Below are positions 1 to 8,224 of a stretch of DNA of 50,972 nucleotides, piece by piece. Under the pieces are notes generated by a model. The model was not told the origin of the DNA. It saw only the letters and a list, made by a program, of their open reading frames with translations, and made no database searches. Each line of letters starts with the position of its first letter. Positions within the stretch are counted from its first letter, which is position 1. The DNA is from an uncultured Roseateles sp. (GTDB taxonomy: Bacteria > Pseudomonadota > Gammaproteobacteria > Burkholderiales > Burkholderiaceae). The DNA is taken from NCBI GenBank assembly GCA_946886855.1, contig CAMPJJ010000031.1:1-50972 (forward strand), read 5' to 3'. A program made the translations under genes and the position numbers.

Positions 1-1
1 C

Positions 2-1066
2 TGGCTGGGCGGCTTCACGGCGCTGATGGCGGTGCTCTTCGCCGGCCCGCTGCTGCGCCTGATGAATGCGCCGTCGGAGGTGCTGCCGCTCTCCCAGCCC
101 TTCCTCATGGCGTTGGCGCCGGCCATGATGCTGGACGCCTGGAACGCCTCGATGGCGAGCGTGATGCGCGCGCACCTGCGCAGCCGCGACACCTTGATGG
201 TGCTGGTGGCGATGCAGGTGGCGCAGCTGCTGCTGTCGGTCACGCTGATGCCGCGGCTGGGACTGCCGGGCTTCGCCGTCGCGCTGGCGCTGAGCCGCGC
301 GTTCGGGCTGGGCCTGCACGTGTGGCTGTGGCGGGAGCGGCTGAGCCTGCGGCCCAAGGCGTCCGACTGGTGGCGGCTGCCGCGCGCGGAGCTCGCCGGC
401 GTGCTGCACATCGGCCTGCCGGGCGCGGCGGAGAACATCGCCTACCGGCTCGCCTACATGGTGAGCGTGGCGATCGCGGGGCACCTCGGCGCGTCGGCGC
501 TGGCGGCGCACAGCTACACGTCGCAGCTGATGTATTTCGTGCTGCTGCCGGGCCTGGCGACCGGCTTCGCGGCGGAGATCGTCGTCGGTCACCTGATCGG
601 CGCGGGGCAATTGCACGAGGCGCACCGGCTGGTGCGGCGCGCGCTGGCGCGCGGGCTGCTGATCAGCGTCGTCGTCGCGGCCGGCGCGGCGGCGGCCTCG
701 CCGTGGCTGCTGCAGATGTTCACGCACGACCAGCAGATCCTCGCCAGCGCCGTGGTCCTGATGTGGATCACCGTGATCCTGGAGCCGGGGCGGACCTTCA
801 ACCTGGTCGTCATCAATGCGCTGCGCGCGGCGGGCGATGCGAAGTACCCGGTGATGGTCGGCGCCGGGTCGATGCTGCTGGTGCTGGCCGGCGGCAGCTG
901 GCTGCTGGGCGAGGTGCTGGGGCTGGGCCTCGTCGGCCTGTGGATCGCCTATGCCGCCGATGAGTGGATCCGCGGTCTGCTCATGTGGCGCCGCTGGGCG
1001 CGGCTGGGGTGGGTGCCGCAGGCGAGGGCGGTGCACCGCCGATTACGGGCGGCGCGCGCGCACTGA
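2..1066 (+). CDS. MATE family efflux transporter, C-terminal part (cut by window start)
   Basis: Open from the window edge to the stop, 354 residues visible. The chain has about nine hydrophobic segments and reads as the C-terminal three quarters of a multidrug and toxin extrusion (MATE) transporter, an inner-membrane Na+ or H+ antiporter for cationic drugs. Typical MATE features are the repeated Gly-rich helices, the segment GLPGAAENIAYRLAY that opens the second six-helix half, and the later GAGDAKYPV-like loop (here RAAGDAKYPVMVG). The first methionine at position 26 is internal; the reading frame continues upstream into SWLGGF-type sequence, so the true start lies outside the window. It ends 15 bases before the convergent Abi-family gene. 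Substrate cannot be predicted. Confidence 0.88.
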   Translation, partial: WLGGFTALMAVLFAGPLLRLMNAPSEVLPLSQPFLMALAPAMMLDAWNASMASVMRAHLRSRDTLMVLVAMQVAQLLLSVTLMPRLGLPGFAVALALSRAFGLGLHVWLWRERLSLRPKASDWWRLPRAELAGVLHIGLPGAAENIAYRLAYMVSVAIAGHLGASALAAHSYTSQLMYFVLLPGLATGFAAEIVVGHLIGAGQLHEAHRLVRRALARGLLISVVVAAGAAAASPWLLQMFTHDQQILASAVVLMWITVILEPGRTFNLVVINALRAAGDAKYPVMVGAGSMLLVLAGGSWLLGEVLGLGLVGLWIAYAADEWIRGLLMWRRWARLGWVPQARAVHRRLRAARAH

Positions 1067-1081
1067 CGGCGGGTCCTGCGT

Positions 1082-2074
1082 TCAGTCCGCCCAAAGTCCA
1101 AGACGCTGCCAGTCTGCGGGGAATCCGGCCGAGCGCATCGACAGTCCGAGGAACTGCGGGAATCGGCCCATCAAGCCCTTGACCTCACGATGCCAGTCGT
1201 CCTCTGGGGCGATGATTCGGATCATAGCGCGCATGCAACTCAGAGTGCCGAAGAGACGTGTCCTCGCGTGATCGTCGTCGTGCAGGAAGAACAGGTCCGG
1301 AGCGGCATTTTTGCTGGGCAGTAGCGGGATCTTGGATGTGGTGCGGTTCCAGAGCCTCGCATGGTGGGCGGCCCGATTGCGGAGCACGTTGAACATGTGC
1401 ATCCACGACTTGAGAACGCCGGCGTGTTCCAAGTTCAGCTGCCTGGCAAGTGCGCGTCCATCGCGCTGCTGAAGGCCACCGACGAGCTTGGAGAGCAGCC
1501 CGAAATCGAGCACCTCCATTGCAGCCCACACCGGCAACTTGCCGCCATACCGCCGCCGATGGTGTTCCACGAAATCCTCCTTCGATTTCGCGCAGAGGTC
1601 ATCGAAGCGGCGCAACCACTCCTCATGCAGGGAGGGCTGAGCGCTGGACAGGGCAGTCGTGAAGCGCCGATCAAACAAATGGGGTTGGCGATGAGCTTCG
1701 ATGTCCACGCCACCGAGACGAGCAACAACGCAGGCACGCATGGCAATCTCGATGGTGCCCAGGCCATGAAGAACCAGAAGTCGCAGTGACTTGTCAAACT
1801 CGGCCAGGCCTTCGACGATGTCGAACGTGGCGTCGGGGTGGAAGCGCTCGTCCTGCTCGTTGTCGGTAACACGCGCGGTCTTCAAGGAGTGCGCATATCC
1901 GGAGAAGCGGAAGTACCCGATCCGCTTCAAAAGCTGTCCCGCGCGCTGCGCGTCTTCGATGCCGAGCCCGAGTCGACGCAGCATATCCAGCTGCTGGGGG
2001 ACCGAGGTGAAGGGCTTCAAGGGGTGCGGCGAGGCGTTGGCCGCGTGGGGGAAAAGAGGTCCCCCACATGACAT
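1082..2074 (-). CDS. Abi family protein (AbiF/AbiD-like HEPN ribonuclease)
   Basis: 330 residues, Abi_2 family. The N-terminal part has the family signature KPFTSVPQQLDMLRRLGL followed by LLKRIGYFRFSGYAHSLK (about residues 20-65). Near residue 235 is RNRAAHHARLWN, an R-x4-H motif that in HEPN proteins forms the RNase active site. Members are phage-abortive-infection or toxin proteins that cleave RNA in the cytoplasm; the AbiF branch is reported to be relevant to the ancestry of Cas13 and to be paired with a small structured RNA. The ATG used here lies inside a folded element (see the ncRNA entry) and has no convincing Shine-Dalgarno; the conserved domain only begins near residue 19, so translation could start later. 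It stands alone, convergent with the MATE gene and divergent from the ABC operon. The gene looks intact. Confidence 0.85.
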   Translation of the reverse strand: MSCGGPLFPHAANASPHPLKPFTSVPQQLDMLRRLGLGIEDAQRAGQLLKRIGYFRFSGYAHSLKTARVTDNEQDERFHPDATFDIVEGLAEFDKSLRLLVLHGLGTIEIAMRACVVARLGGVDIEAHRQPHLFDRRFTTALSSAQPSLHEEWLRRFDDLCAKSKEDFVEHHRRRYGGKLPVWAAMEVLDFGLLSKLVGGLQQRDGRALARQLNLEHAGVLKSWMHMFNVLRNRAAHHARLWNRTTSKIPLLPSKNAAPDLFFLHDDDHARTRLFGTLSCMRAMIRIIAPEDDWHREVKGLMGRFPQFLGLSMRSAGFPADWQRLGLWAD

Positions 2075-2113
2075 CCCGCGCTTTCGCCGGGCACAGAGGT
2101 GGGGGAGCTATTG
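2045..2113 (-). ncRNA. Candidate abiF-type structured RNA overlapping the Abi gene start
   Basis: Read on the minus strand, TCCCCCAC (2106-2099) can pair perfectly with GTGGGGGA (2067-2060). This 8-bp helix encloses CCCGGC-GAAA-GC(G)CGGG (2091-2075), a 6-bp hairpin with a GNRA tetraloop and one bulged G. A further CCCCCAC (2051-2045) could compete for the same GTGGGGG strand. The predicted transcription start (about 2113) lies directly before the outer helix, and the Abi start codon (2074) sits between the inner hairpin and the 3' strand of the outer helix. Structured RNAs are known upstream of abiF-family genes; whether this one matches that family needs a covariance search. It could instead be a translational control element. 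Confidence 0.5.
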
Positions 2114-2119
2114 CCATGA

Positions 2120-2147
2120 ATCATAGCGAGCCTCCAGAACTTCGGAA
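2120..2147 (-). promoter_or_regulatory. Sigma70-like promoter for the Abi RNA/gene
   Basis: Minus-strand -10 TATGAT (2125-2120, five of six consensus bases) lies 16 bases from -35 TTCCGA (2147-2142, three of six). The predicted start near 2113 is about seven bases before the first paired strand of the folded element and about 40 bases before the Abi ATG, so the geometry fits transcription of a short structured leader. The -35 box is weak. Confidence 0.4.
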
Positions 2148-2223
2148 TCGCACAAATGAGTAGAGATCCGTCGCGTGGCTCTTGGGGAGGTCGTGCCGAT
2201 CCGCCCCTATGATCCCGCCCGCG

Positions 2224-3186
2224 ATGAACGACCTGCTCAAGCGCCTCGCCGTGCTGCTGCTGACGCTGCTGGCCGCCTCGGCGCTGATCTTCGGCGCGCT
2301 GGAGTGGCTGCCCGGCAATGCCGCCCAACTGATCATGGGTACCGAAGCGCCGCCCGAAGCCGTCGCGGCGCTCGCGCGCCAGCTCGGCCTCGACCAGCCG
2401 GCCTGGCATCGCTACCTCGACTGGCTGTCCGGGCTCGTGCGCGGTGATCTCGGACTGTCGTATGCCTACGGCGCGCCGGTCGCCGACCTGATCCTGGAAC
2501 GTCTGGCGCTGACGCTCCCGCTCGCGCTGCTGGCGATGGCGCTGACCGTCGTGCTGGCGCTGGCCGCCGGCTGGTGGGCCGCCAGCCAGCAGGGGCGCGC
2601 GGGCGATCACCTCGTCATGGGCCTGACCCAGCTCGGCCTCGCCGTGCCCAGCTTCTGGCTCGGCATGCTGCTGGTGATGCTCTTCGCGGTGAAGCTGCAA
2701 TGGATCGACGCCGGCGGCTTTCCCGGCTGGCGGGAGGACCTCGGCGGCGGGCTGTGGCCGGGGCTGCGCGCGCTGCTGCTGCCCGCCGTCTCGCTCGCGC
2801 TGGTGCAGGCGGCGATCCTGGCGCGCATCGCGCGCTCGGCGCTGCTCGACATCGTCCGCGAGGACTTCATGCGCAGCGCCCGCGCCAAGGGCCTGTCGCG
2901 CCGCGCGGCGCTGTGGCGCCACGGCCTGCGCCATGCGGCGATCCCGCTGCTGACGCTCGGCGGGCTGCAGTTCGCCAACCTCCTGGCCGGCACCATCGTG
3001 ATCGAGAACGTCTTCACCCTGCCCGGGCTCGGCCGCCTGATGGCGCAGGCCATCGCCAACCGCGACCTGATCGTCGTGCGCAACGGCGTCATGGGGCTCG
3101 CGGCGCTGGTGCTGGTCCTCAACTTCGCGGTGGACCTGGTGCACGGGTGGATCGACCCGCGGCTGCGCACCAGGACGGAAGCATGA
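2224..3186 (+). CDS. ABC transporter permease, DppB/OppB type
   Basis: 320 residues. First inner-membrane subunit of a peptide/opine/nickel-class importer. It begins MNDLLKRLAVLLLTLLAASALIF, the usual first helix, and then has the large periplasmic loop containing LGLDQPAWHRYLDWLSGLVRGDLGLS that is typical of DppB/OppB. The cytoplasmic EAA loop is seen as EDFMRSARAKGLSRRAALWRHGLRHAAIPLLT. Six transmembrane segments are apparent. Two in-frame ATGs upstream (2182, 2209) would add residues not seen in the family; 2224 gives the normal N-terminus. It opens a five-gene operon that runs to 7415. The substrate is not determinable; di- or oligopeptides are the usual cargo. Confidence 0.9.
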   Translation: MNDLLKRLAVLLLTLLAASALIFGALEWLPGNAAQLIMGTEAPPEAVAALARQLGLDQPAWHRYLDWLSGLVRGDLGLSYAYGAPVADLILERLALTLPLALLAMALTVVLALAAGWWAASQQGRAGDHLVMGLTQLGLAVPSFWLGMLLVMLFAVKLQWIDAGGFPGWREDLGGGLWPGLRALLLPAVSLALVQAAILARIARSALLDIVREDFMRSARAKGLSRRAALWRHGLRHAAIPLLTLGGLQFANLLAGTIVIENVFTLPGLGRLMAQAIANRDLIVVRNGVMGLAALVLVLNFAVDLVHGWIDPRLRTRTEA

Positions 3187-3238
3187 GGAGGCCTGCAGCG
3201 TGGCGCCGGCACGGCACCGCAGGCATGAGGAGCCGGAC

Positions 3239-4048
3239 ATGAAGCGCGCCGGATTCGTCGTGGGCATCGTGCTCACCGCGCTGCTGCTGGTGACCGCGCT
3301 GCTGTCGCTGGTCTGGACGCCGTGGCCGCCGGAGCAGATCGACATGGGCCGCCGGCTCGCGTCGCCGAGCGCCGCGCACTGGCTCGGCTGCGACCAACTG
3401 GGCCGCGACGTGTTCAGCCGCCTGATGGCCGGCGCGCGCAGCGCGTGGCTGGTGGGCCTGGTCGCGGTCGGCATCGGTCTGATCGCCGGCACCGCGCTCG
3501 GCCTGCTCGCGGCCGCGCGGCGCGGCCCGGTCGAGGCCGTCATCCTGCGCGGCGCCGACCTCGGCTACGCCTTCCCCGCGCTGCTGCTCGCCATCCTGCT
3601 GGCCGCGGCGCTCGGGCCCGGCATGACGGTCGCGATGGCCGCGATCGGGCTGCATGCCGTGCCCTCGTTCGCGCGCCTGGTCAACGGCAGCGCCAAGAGC
3701 TGGTGGACGCGCGATTTCGTGCTCGCCGCGCGCGTGGCCGGCCAGGGGCCGTGGGCCATCACCTGGCGCCACGTCTTGCCTCAGCTGCTGCCGCTGCTGA
3801 TCGTCCAGGGCACGACCAGCTTCGCGCTCGCGATCCTGGCCGAGGCCGGCCTGTCCTACCTCGGCCTGGGCACCCAGCCCCCGCAGGCCAGCTGGGGTCG
3901 GCTGCTCGCCGAAGCGCAGACCCTGATGTTCGAGGCGCCGCAACTCGCCCTTGCGCCCGGCGTCGCCATCACGCTGGCGGTGCTCGGCCTGAATCTGCTC
4001 GGCGACGGCCTGCGCGATCGCCTCGATCCGAAGGAGCAGCCGCGATGA
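3239..4048 (+). CDS. ABC transporter permease, DppC/OppC type
   Basis: 269 residues; second permease of the same importer. The DppC signature HWLGCDQLGRDVFSRLMAGAR is present near residues 41-61 and an EAA-like loop RDFVLAARVAGQGPWAITWRHVLPQ follows about 100 residues later. About five to six transmembrane helices. The ATG at 3239 is chosen because GAGGAG lies seven bases upstream and the first helix (MKRAGFVVGIVLTALLLVTALL) starts there; the in-frame extension upstream looks non-coding. It follows the first permease after 52 bases and overlaps the next gene by four bases (ATGA). Confidence 0.9.
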   Translation: MKRAGFVVGIVLTALLLVTALLSLVWTPWPPEQIDMGRRLASPSAAHWLGCDQLGRDVFSRLMAGARSAWLVGLVAVGIGLIAGTALGLLAAARRGPVEAVILRGADLGYAFPALLLAILLAAALGPGMTVAMAAIGLHAVPSFARLVNGSAKSWWTRDFVLAARVAGQGPWAITWRHVLPQLLPLLIVQGTTSFALAILAEAGLSYLGLGTQPPQASWGRLLAEAQTLMFEAPQLALAPGVAITLAVLGLNLLGDGLRDRLDPKEQPR

Positions 4049-5100
4049 CGACAGGCGCCAACGCCAACGCCAACGCCAACGCCAACGCCAACGCCAACGC
4101 CAACGCCGGCGCTCACGCCCATGCGGAGGCCGATGCAGACGTCGACGTGAGCGTGCCGCTGCTGGAGATCCGCGACCTCCACGTGAGCCTGGCCGGTCGC
4201 CGCGGCGAGCGCCTCCACGCGCTGCGCGGCATCGACCTGTCGCTGGCGCGCGGCGAGAGCCTCGCGCTGATCGGAGAATCCGGCAGCGGCAAGACGCTGA
4301 CCGCGCTCGCCGCCATGGGGCTGCTGCCCGAAGGCGCGCAGGTCGAAGGACGGATCGCACTCGACGGTCGCGAGCTGCTCACGCTCGACGAGGACGGCTG
4401 GTGCGGCCTGCGCGGTCGTCGCATCGCGATGGTGTTCCAGGAGCCGCTGACGGCGCTGAACCCGCTCCAGCGCGTGCTGGCGCAGGTGGCGGAACCAATC
4501 CTCATCCATCGACTGGCGGCCGACCGGGTCGCCGCCCGCGAGCGCGCGATGGCGCTGCTGGCGCGCGTGGGCCTGGATGAGCGCCAGACGCGTGCCTATC
4601 CGCATGAACTGTCCGGCGGCCAGCGGCAGCGCGCGCTGATCGCGATGGCGCTCGCCGCCGAGCCCGACCTGCTGATCGCCGATGAACCCACCACGGCGCT
4701 CGATGCGCGCCTGCGCGTGCAGGTGCTGGACCTGCTGCGCGATCTGGTGGCGGAACGCGGCATGGGTCTGCTGCTGATCTCCCACGACCTCGCGCTGACG
4801 GCGCGCCGCGTCGACCGCCTGGCGATCCTCTACGGCGGGCGCGTGATGGAGCAGGGCGCCGGGACCGAGCTGCTCGACCACCCGCGCCATCCGTACACGC
4901 AGGCCTTGTGGGCCGCTCGGCCGCGGCTCGGGGCCGGACGCGACCAGGCGCTGCATCCGCTCAAGGGCAATGTGCCGGCGCTGACGCAGCTCGGCGAGGG
5001 CTGCCCATTTTCTCCGCGCTGTCCGTTGGCGACCGCGCGCTGCGCCGCCGGATCGCCGCGCTTCGACGGTCGTCTGGCCTGCTGGGAGGTGGCGCCGTGA
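4045..5100 (+). CDS. ABC transporter ATP-binding protein, DppD/OppD type, with (AN)8 N-terminal tract
   Basis: 351 residues. Cytoplasmic ATPase with Walker A GESGSGKT, Q-loop FQEP, signature LSGGQRQR, Walker B LLIADEPTTALD and H-loop SHD all intact. Near the C-terminus CPFSPRCPLATARC is the cysteine-rich oligopeptide-type C-terminal motif, seen in OppD/DppD subunits and thought to bind an Fe-S cluster in some. The start overlaps the previous stop (ATGA). The unusual part is the first 40 residues: an Ala-Asn dipeptide repeat and an Ala/His/Asp-rich stretch, encoded partly by a hexanucleotide repeat, before the family homology begins at VPLLEIRDLHVSL. The tract is likely a flexible extension with no ATPase role. 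It overlaps the next ATPase gene by four bases. Confidence 0.9.
   Translation: MTTGANANANANANANANANAGAHAHAEADADVDVSVPLLEIRDLHVSLAGRRGERLHALRGIDLSLARGESLALIGESGSGKTLTALAAMGLLPEGAQVEGRIALDGRELLTLDEDGWCGLRGRRIAMVFQEPLTALNPLQRVLAQVAEPILIHRLAADRVAARERAMALLARVGLDERQTRAYPHELSGGQRQRALIAMALAAEPDLLIADEPTTALDARLRVQVLDLLRDLVAERGMGLLLISHDLALTARRVDRLAILYGGRVMEQGAGTELLDHPRHPYTQALWAARPRLGAGRDQALHPLKGNVPALTQLGEGCPFSPRCPLATARCAAGSPRFDGRLACWEVAP
4057..4104 (+). repeat. Hexanucleotide tandem repeat (GCCAAC)8 in coding sequence
   Basis: Eight uninterrupted GCCAAC units encode alternating Ala-Asn at the N-terminus of the ATPase, followed by a degenerate GCCGGC. Unit length is a multiple of three, so copy-number change would alter protein length without shifting frame. 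Confidence 0.95.
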
Positions 5101-5882
5101 TCCCGCCGCTTCCCCCGCCGCTTCCCCCGTCGCTGCCATCGACGCCCCTGCTGCAGGCGCAAGGACTCGGCCAGCGCTATGCCGGCCGGTCGGTCCTGCG
5201 CGACATCGATTTCACGCTGATGCCCGGCGAATCGCTCGGCGTCATCGGCGAATCGGGCGCGGGGAAGAGCACGCTGGCACGGCTCGTGATGGCGCTGGAG
5301 CGTCCGTCCCAGGGCCGCGTGCTGTGGGACGGCCGGGACGTGAACGCGATGCCCGCGCGCGAGCGGCGCGCGCTGCGGCCGCTGGCGCAGATGGTGTTCC
5401 AGGATCCGTACGGCTCGCTCGATCCGCGCTGGCGCGTCGGACGCAGCGTGATGGAACCGCTGCTGGCCCTGCCGATGCACGAGGCCGGTCGCCGGGAGCG
5501 CGTCGCGGCGGTGCTCGCCGACGTCGGCCTCGAGGCCGACGCCGCGCTGCGCTACCCGCACCAGTTCTCCGGCGGGCAGCGCCAGCGGCTGGCGATCGCG
5601 CGGGCCTTGTCGACGCGACCGCGCCTGATCGTCGCGGATGAACCGCTCTCGGCGCTCGACGTCTCGGTGCAGGCGCAGATCCTGGTGCTGCTGCGCGAGC
5701 TGCAGCGCCGCGACGGCATCAGCCTCGTCCTCGTCAGCCACGACCTGCCGGCGATCGAGGTCCTGTGCGACCGCGCGCTGGTGCTGCGCGGCGGCGAAGC
5801 CGTCGAACACGGCCCCGCCGCGCGCGTGCTGGGCGAACCGCAACACCCGTACACGCAGGACCTGCTGGCCGCTTTGGCATGA
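5097..5882 (+). CDS. ABC transporter ATP-binding protein, DppF/OppF type
   Basis: 261 residues; second ATPase of the importer. Walker A GESGAGKS, signature FSGGQRQR, Walker B LIVADEPLSALD and H-loop SHD are all complete. The GTG at 5097 overlaps the previous stop (GTGA) and is the only start that gives a normal N-terminus; a Pro-rich stretch (IPPLPPPLPPSLPS) precedes the first beta strand. It is short for the family because the C-terminal oligopeptide motif with cysteines, present in its partner, is absent. An upstream in-frame ATG (4908) lies deep inside the preceding gene and is not credible. The gap to the binding-protein gene is nine bases. Confidence 0.88.
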   Translation: MIPPLPPPLPPSLPSTPLLQAQGLGQRYAGRSVLRDIDFTLMPGESLGVIGESGAGKSTLARLVMALERPSQGRVLWDGRDVNAMPARERRALRPLAQMVFQDPYGSLDPRWRVGRSVMEPLLALPMHEAGRRERVAAVLADVGLEADAALRYPHQFSGGQRQRLAIARALSTRPRLIVADEPLSALDVSVQAQILVLLRELQRRDGISLVLVSHDLPAIEVLCDRALVLRGGEAVEHGPAARVLGEPQHPYTQDLLAALA

Positions 5883-5891
5883 TCCGCGGCC

Positions 5892-7415
5892 ATGGACCAT
5901 TTGCTGGAGACCGCCCTGGACCGCCGCCGCTTTCATCTGCTCTCGCTGGGCGCCGTCGGCGCGACCCTCGCCGCGCCGCTGCCGACGCTCGCGCAGGGCA
6001 ACGCGGGGCGCCCGCTGGTGCTCGGGATGACGCTCGAACCGCCCGGCCTGGACCCGACCACGGGCGCCGCCGCCGCGATCGGGGAGATCATGCTCTACAA
6101 CGTGCTGGAGCCCCTGACGAAGGTGGCGGAAGACGGCAGCGCCCAGCCGCTGCTGGCGCTGCGCTGGAGCGCCTCGCCCGATCTGAGGACCTGGACCTTC
6201 GTGCTGCGCCCCGGCGTGCGCTTCCACGACGGCACACTGCTGGACGCCGCCGCGGTGAAGGCCAGGTTCGAGGCCTCCGCCGCGCCGGGCGGGCAGAACA
6301 AGGACCGCCGCGTCTTCGCCAACATCGCGGCGATCGCGACGCCGGATCCGCTGACCGTGGTGCTGAGCCTGAAGCAGCCGGAACCGGAGCTGCCCGCGCT
6401 GCTCGGGCAGGCGACGGCGGTGATCACCAGGCCGCAACCGGCCCGGCGGGACGCGCTGGCGCCGGTCGGCACCGGTCCCTATGTCGTCGCGCAATGGCAG
6501 CGCGGCGCCAGCCTGACGCTGGCCGCCTGGCCCACCTTCCGCGACACGGCCGCGATCCGGATCCCGCGGGTGCAGTTCCGCTTCATCGGCGAGCCGGCCG
6601 CGCAGGTCGCCGCGCTGCTCGCGGGCGATGTCGACGTGTTCCCGCGCGTGGCGGCGGCGCGCGCGCTGTCGCAGTTCAAGTCCCAGCCGAAGCGCTTCCA
6701 GGTGATCACCGCGTCGTCGCGCGCGAAGACCATCCTGGCGATCAACCATCTGCGCTCGCCGCTGCAGGACGTCCGCGTGCGCCGCGCGATCGCGATGGCC
6801 ATCGACCGCAAGGCCGTCATCCAGGCCAGCGCGGACGGCTACGGCGTGCCGATCGGCAGCTTCGTCACACCGGACACGCCGGGCTATGTCGACTGCACGG
6901 CGATCAACGCCTACGACCCGGCGGCGGCGAAGGCGCTGCTGGCCCAGGCCCGGGTGAGCGGTCTGCGCCTGTCGCTCAAGCTGCCGCCGGTCCCGTACGC
7001 GCGACAGGGCGGCGAGCTGATCGCGTCGCAGCTGGCGGCGGTGGGCATCACGGTCGCGATCGAGCAGATCGAATGGGCGCAATGGCTGTCCGGCGTCTAC
7101 GCCAACCGGGCCTACGACCTGACCCTCATTTCCCATGTCGAGCCCTACGACTTCGGCAACTTCACGCGGTCCGACTACTACTGGGGCTACCGCAGCGAGG
7201 CCTTCAATGCGCTGTATGAGCGCATGCAGAACGCCGCCGATCCCGCGCAGCGCGCGAAGCTCTTCGGCGAGGCGCAGCGCAAGGTCGCCGAGGACGCCGT
7301 GGCCGCCTTCCTGTACCAGCCGCAATGGATCACGGTGGCGCGGGCCGGCCTGAAGGGCTTGTGGACCCGCACGCCGCTGTTCGCGAACGACCTGTCGGCA
7401 CTGTCATGGAACTGA
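5892..7415 (+). CDS. ABC transporter substrate-binding protein, family 5, with Tat-like signal
   Basis: 507 residues. Periplasmic SBP_bac_5 (DppA/OppA/NikA class) protein: after the leader it reads LVLGMTLEPPGLDPTTGAAAAIGEIMLYNVLEPLTK, the standard family opening, and ends with a normal C-terminal lobe. The N-terminus DRRRFHLLSLGAVGATLAAPLPTLAQG has an RRRFHL twin-arginine motif, a hydrophobic stretch and a cleavage-like site, suggesting Tat export of a folded protein. It is the last gene of the permease-permease-ATPase-ATPase operon, although binding-protein genes more often come first. Ligand not predictable. Confidence 0.9.
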   Translation: MDHLLETALDRRRFHLLSLGAVGATLAAPLPTLAQGNAGRPLVLGMTLEPPGLDPTTGAAAAIGEIMLYNVLEPLTKVAEDGSAQPLLALRWSASPDLRTWTFVLRPGVRFHDGTLLDAAAVKARFEASAAPGGQNKDRRVFANIAAIATPDPLTVVLSLKQPEPELPALLGQATAVITRPQPARRDALAPVGTGPYVVAQWQRGASLTLAAWPTFRDTAAIRIPRVQFRFIGEPAAQVAALLAGDVDVFPRVAAARALSQFKSQPKRFQVITASSRAKTILAINHLRSPLQDVRVRRAIAMAIDRKAVIQASADGYGVPIGSFVTPDTPGYVDCTAINAYDPAAAKALLAQARVSGLRLSLKLPPVPYARQGGELIASQLAAVGITVAIEQIEWAQWLSGVYANRAYDLTLISHVEPYDFGNFTRSDYYWGYRSEAFNALYERMQNAADPAQRAKLFGEAQRKVAEDAVAAFLYQPQWITVARAGLKGLWTRTPLFANDLSALSWN

Positions 7416-7515
7416 AGTCACGCAAGCCCCTGGATGCAGGGACGGACTCGCGCAGCGGCGTGGCGCGAACGCATCGCCCCGGCGAGGCGGCCCACGGCTC
7501 GTCGGGCGGCACCCG

Positions 7516-7539
7516 CCGGTCGTCCACCGGAGGGCTTTT
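7516..7539 (+). terminator. Possible weak Rho-independent terminator after the ABC operon
   Basis: CCGGT (7516-7520), a CGTCC loop and ACCGG (7526-7530) form a 5-bp stem followed by AGGGCTTTT. The stem is short and the T run only four bases. Confidence 0.25.
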
Positions 7540-7603
7540 CCTCTACAGTGACGTCCCTCCGCCGGTGTAGCGTGCCCGGTTTGGGGAGGAGTCGGAGAGC
7601 CGA

Positions 7604-8224
7604 ATGCCGTTTGATTTGCCTGAGACCCTGCAGCCGTTCCTGTTGCCGCTGCTGATCGTCGTTCCGTTGGCCATCGTGATCATCATCATCACGGTCCGCC
7701 GCGGCGACTACCGCGACTTCGGCGCGCCGCCGCCGACGCCGCGTCCGCTGCCGCCGGGACCGGCCGCCCGCACCGTGCCCCCGTCGGCCCCGGCCGCGCC
7801 CGCGGCACCTGTTGCACCCGCTGCGCCGGACGGGGCGCCGGAGCGCCTGCCGCTGCTGGTGGTCGACGACTCCGCCGTGGTGCGCGCCAAGCTGCTGAAG
7901 CTGTTCAGCGACGCCGGCCACGAGGTCGTCGCCGCGCGCGACGGCGTCGAGGCGATGGAGCTGCTCGGCCAGACCCGCTTCGGCGTGCTGATCACCGACC
8001 TCGAGATGCCCAACATGGACGGCTTCGAGCTGATCAAGGCGGTGCAGGGCGCGCTGGCCACCGAGGACCTGCCCATGATCGCCATCACCGGCCACGAGGA
8101 ACTGCATGCGCGACTGCATCAGATCCAGGGCCTGTACGGCATGTTCCACAAGCCCTGGAACGACCGCGAGCTGATCAAGCGCGTCGAGACGCTGTCCCAC
8201 CTGCGCAAACCCGTGCGGCCATGA
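7604..8224 (+). CDS. Membrane-anchored single-receiver response regulator
   Basis: 206 residues. Residues about 10-30 (PFLLPLLIVVPLAIVIIIITV) form one transmembrane helix, followed by a Pro/Ala-rich linker of about 45 residues and a CheY-like receiver domain. The receiver shows the acidic pair DD in LLVVDDSAV, the phosphoacceptor Asp in LITDLEMPNMDG, Thr in AITGH and Lys in FHKPW, so it should be phosphorylatable. There is no output domain. A GGAG-rich ribosome site precedes the ATG. The gene overlaps the acylase gene by four bases (ATGA), implying co-translation. A receiver tethered to the inner membrane is uncommon; the partner kinase is not encoded in this window. Confidence 0.85.
   Translation: MPFDLPETLQPFLLPLLIVVPLAIVIIIITVRRGDYRDFGAPPPTPRPLPPGPAARTVPPSAPAAPAAPVAPAAPDGAPERLPLLVVDDSAVVRAKLLKLFSDAGHEVVAARDGVEAMELLGQTRFGVLITDLEMPNMDGFELIKAVQGALATEDLPMIAITGHEELHARLHQIQGLYGMFHKPWNDRELIKRVETLSHLRKPVRP

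Noticed and set aside
4057..4104. CRISPR-like array
   Set aside because: Hexamer repeat without spacers, coding in frame; no Cas genes nearby.
4830..7325. 831-codon minus-strand open frame opposite the ABC operon
   Set aside because: Arg/Gln/His-rich low-complexity product with no domain, typical antisense shadow of GC-rich genes; the plus-strand genes are clear family members.
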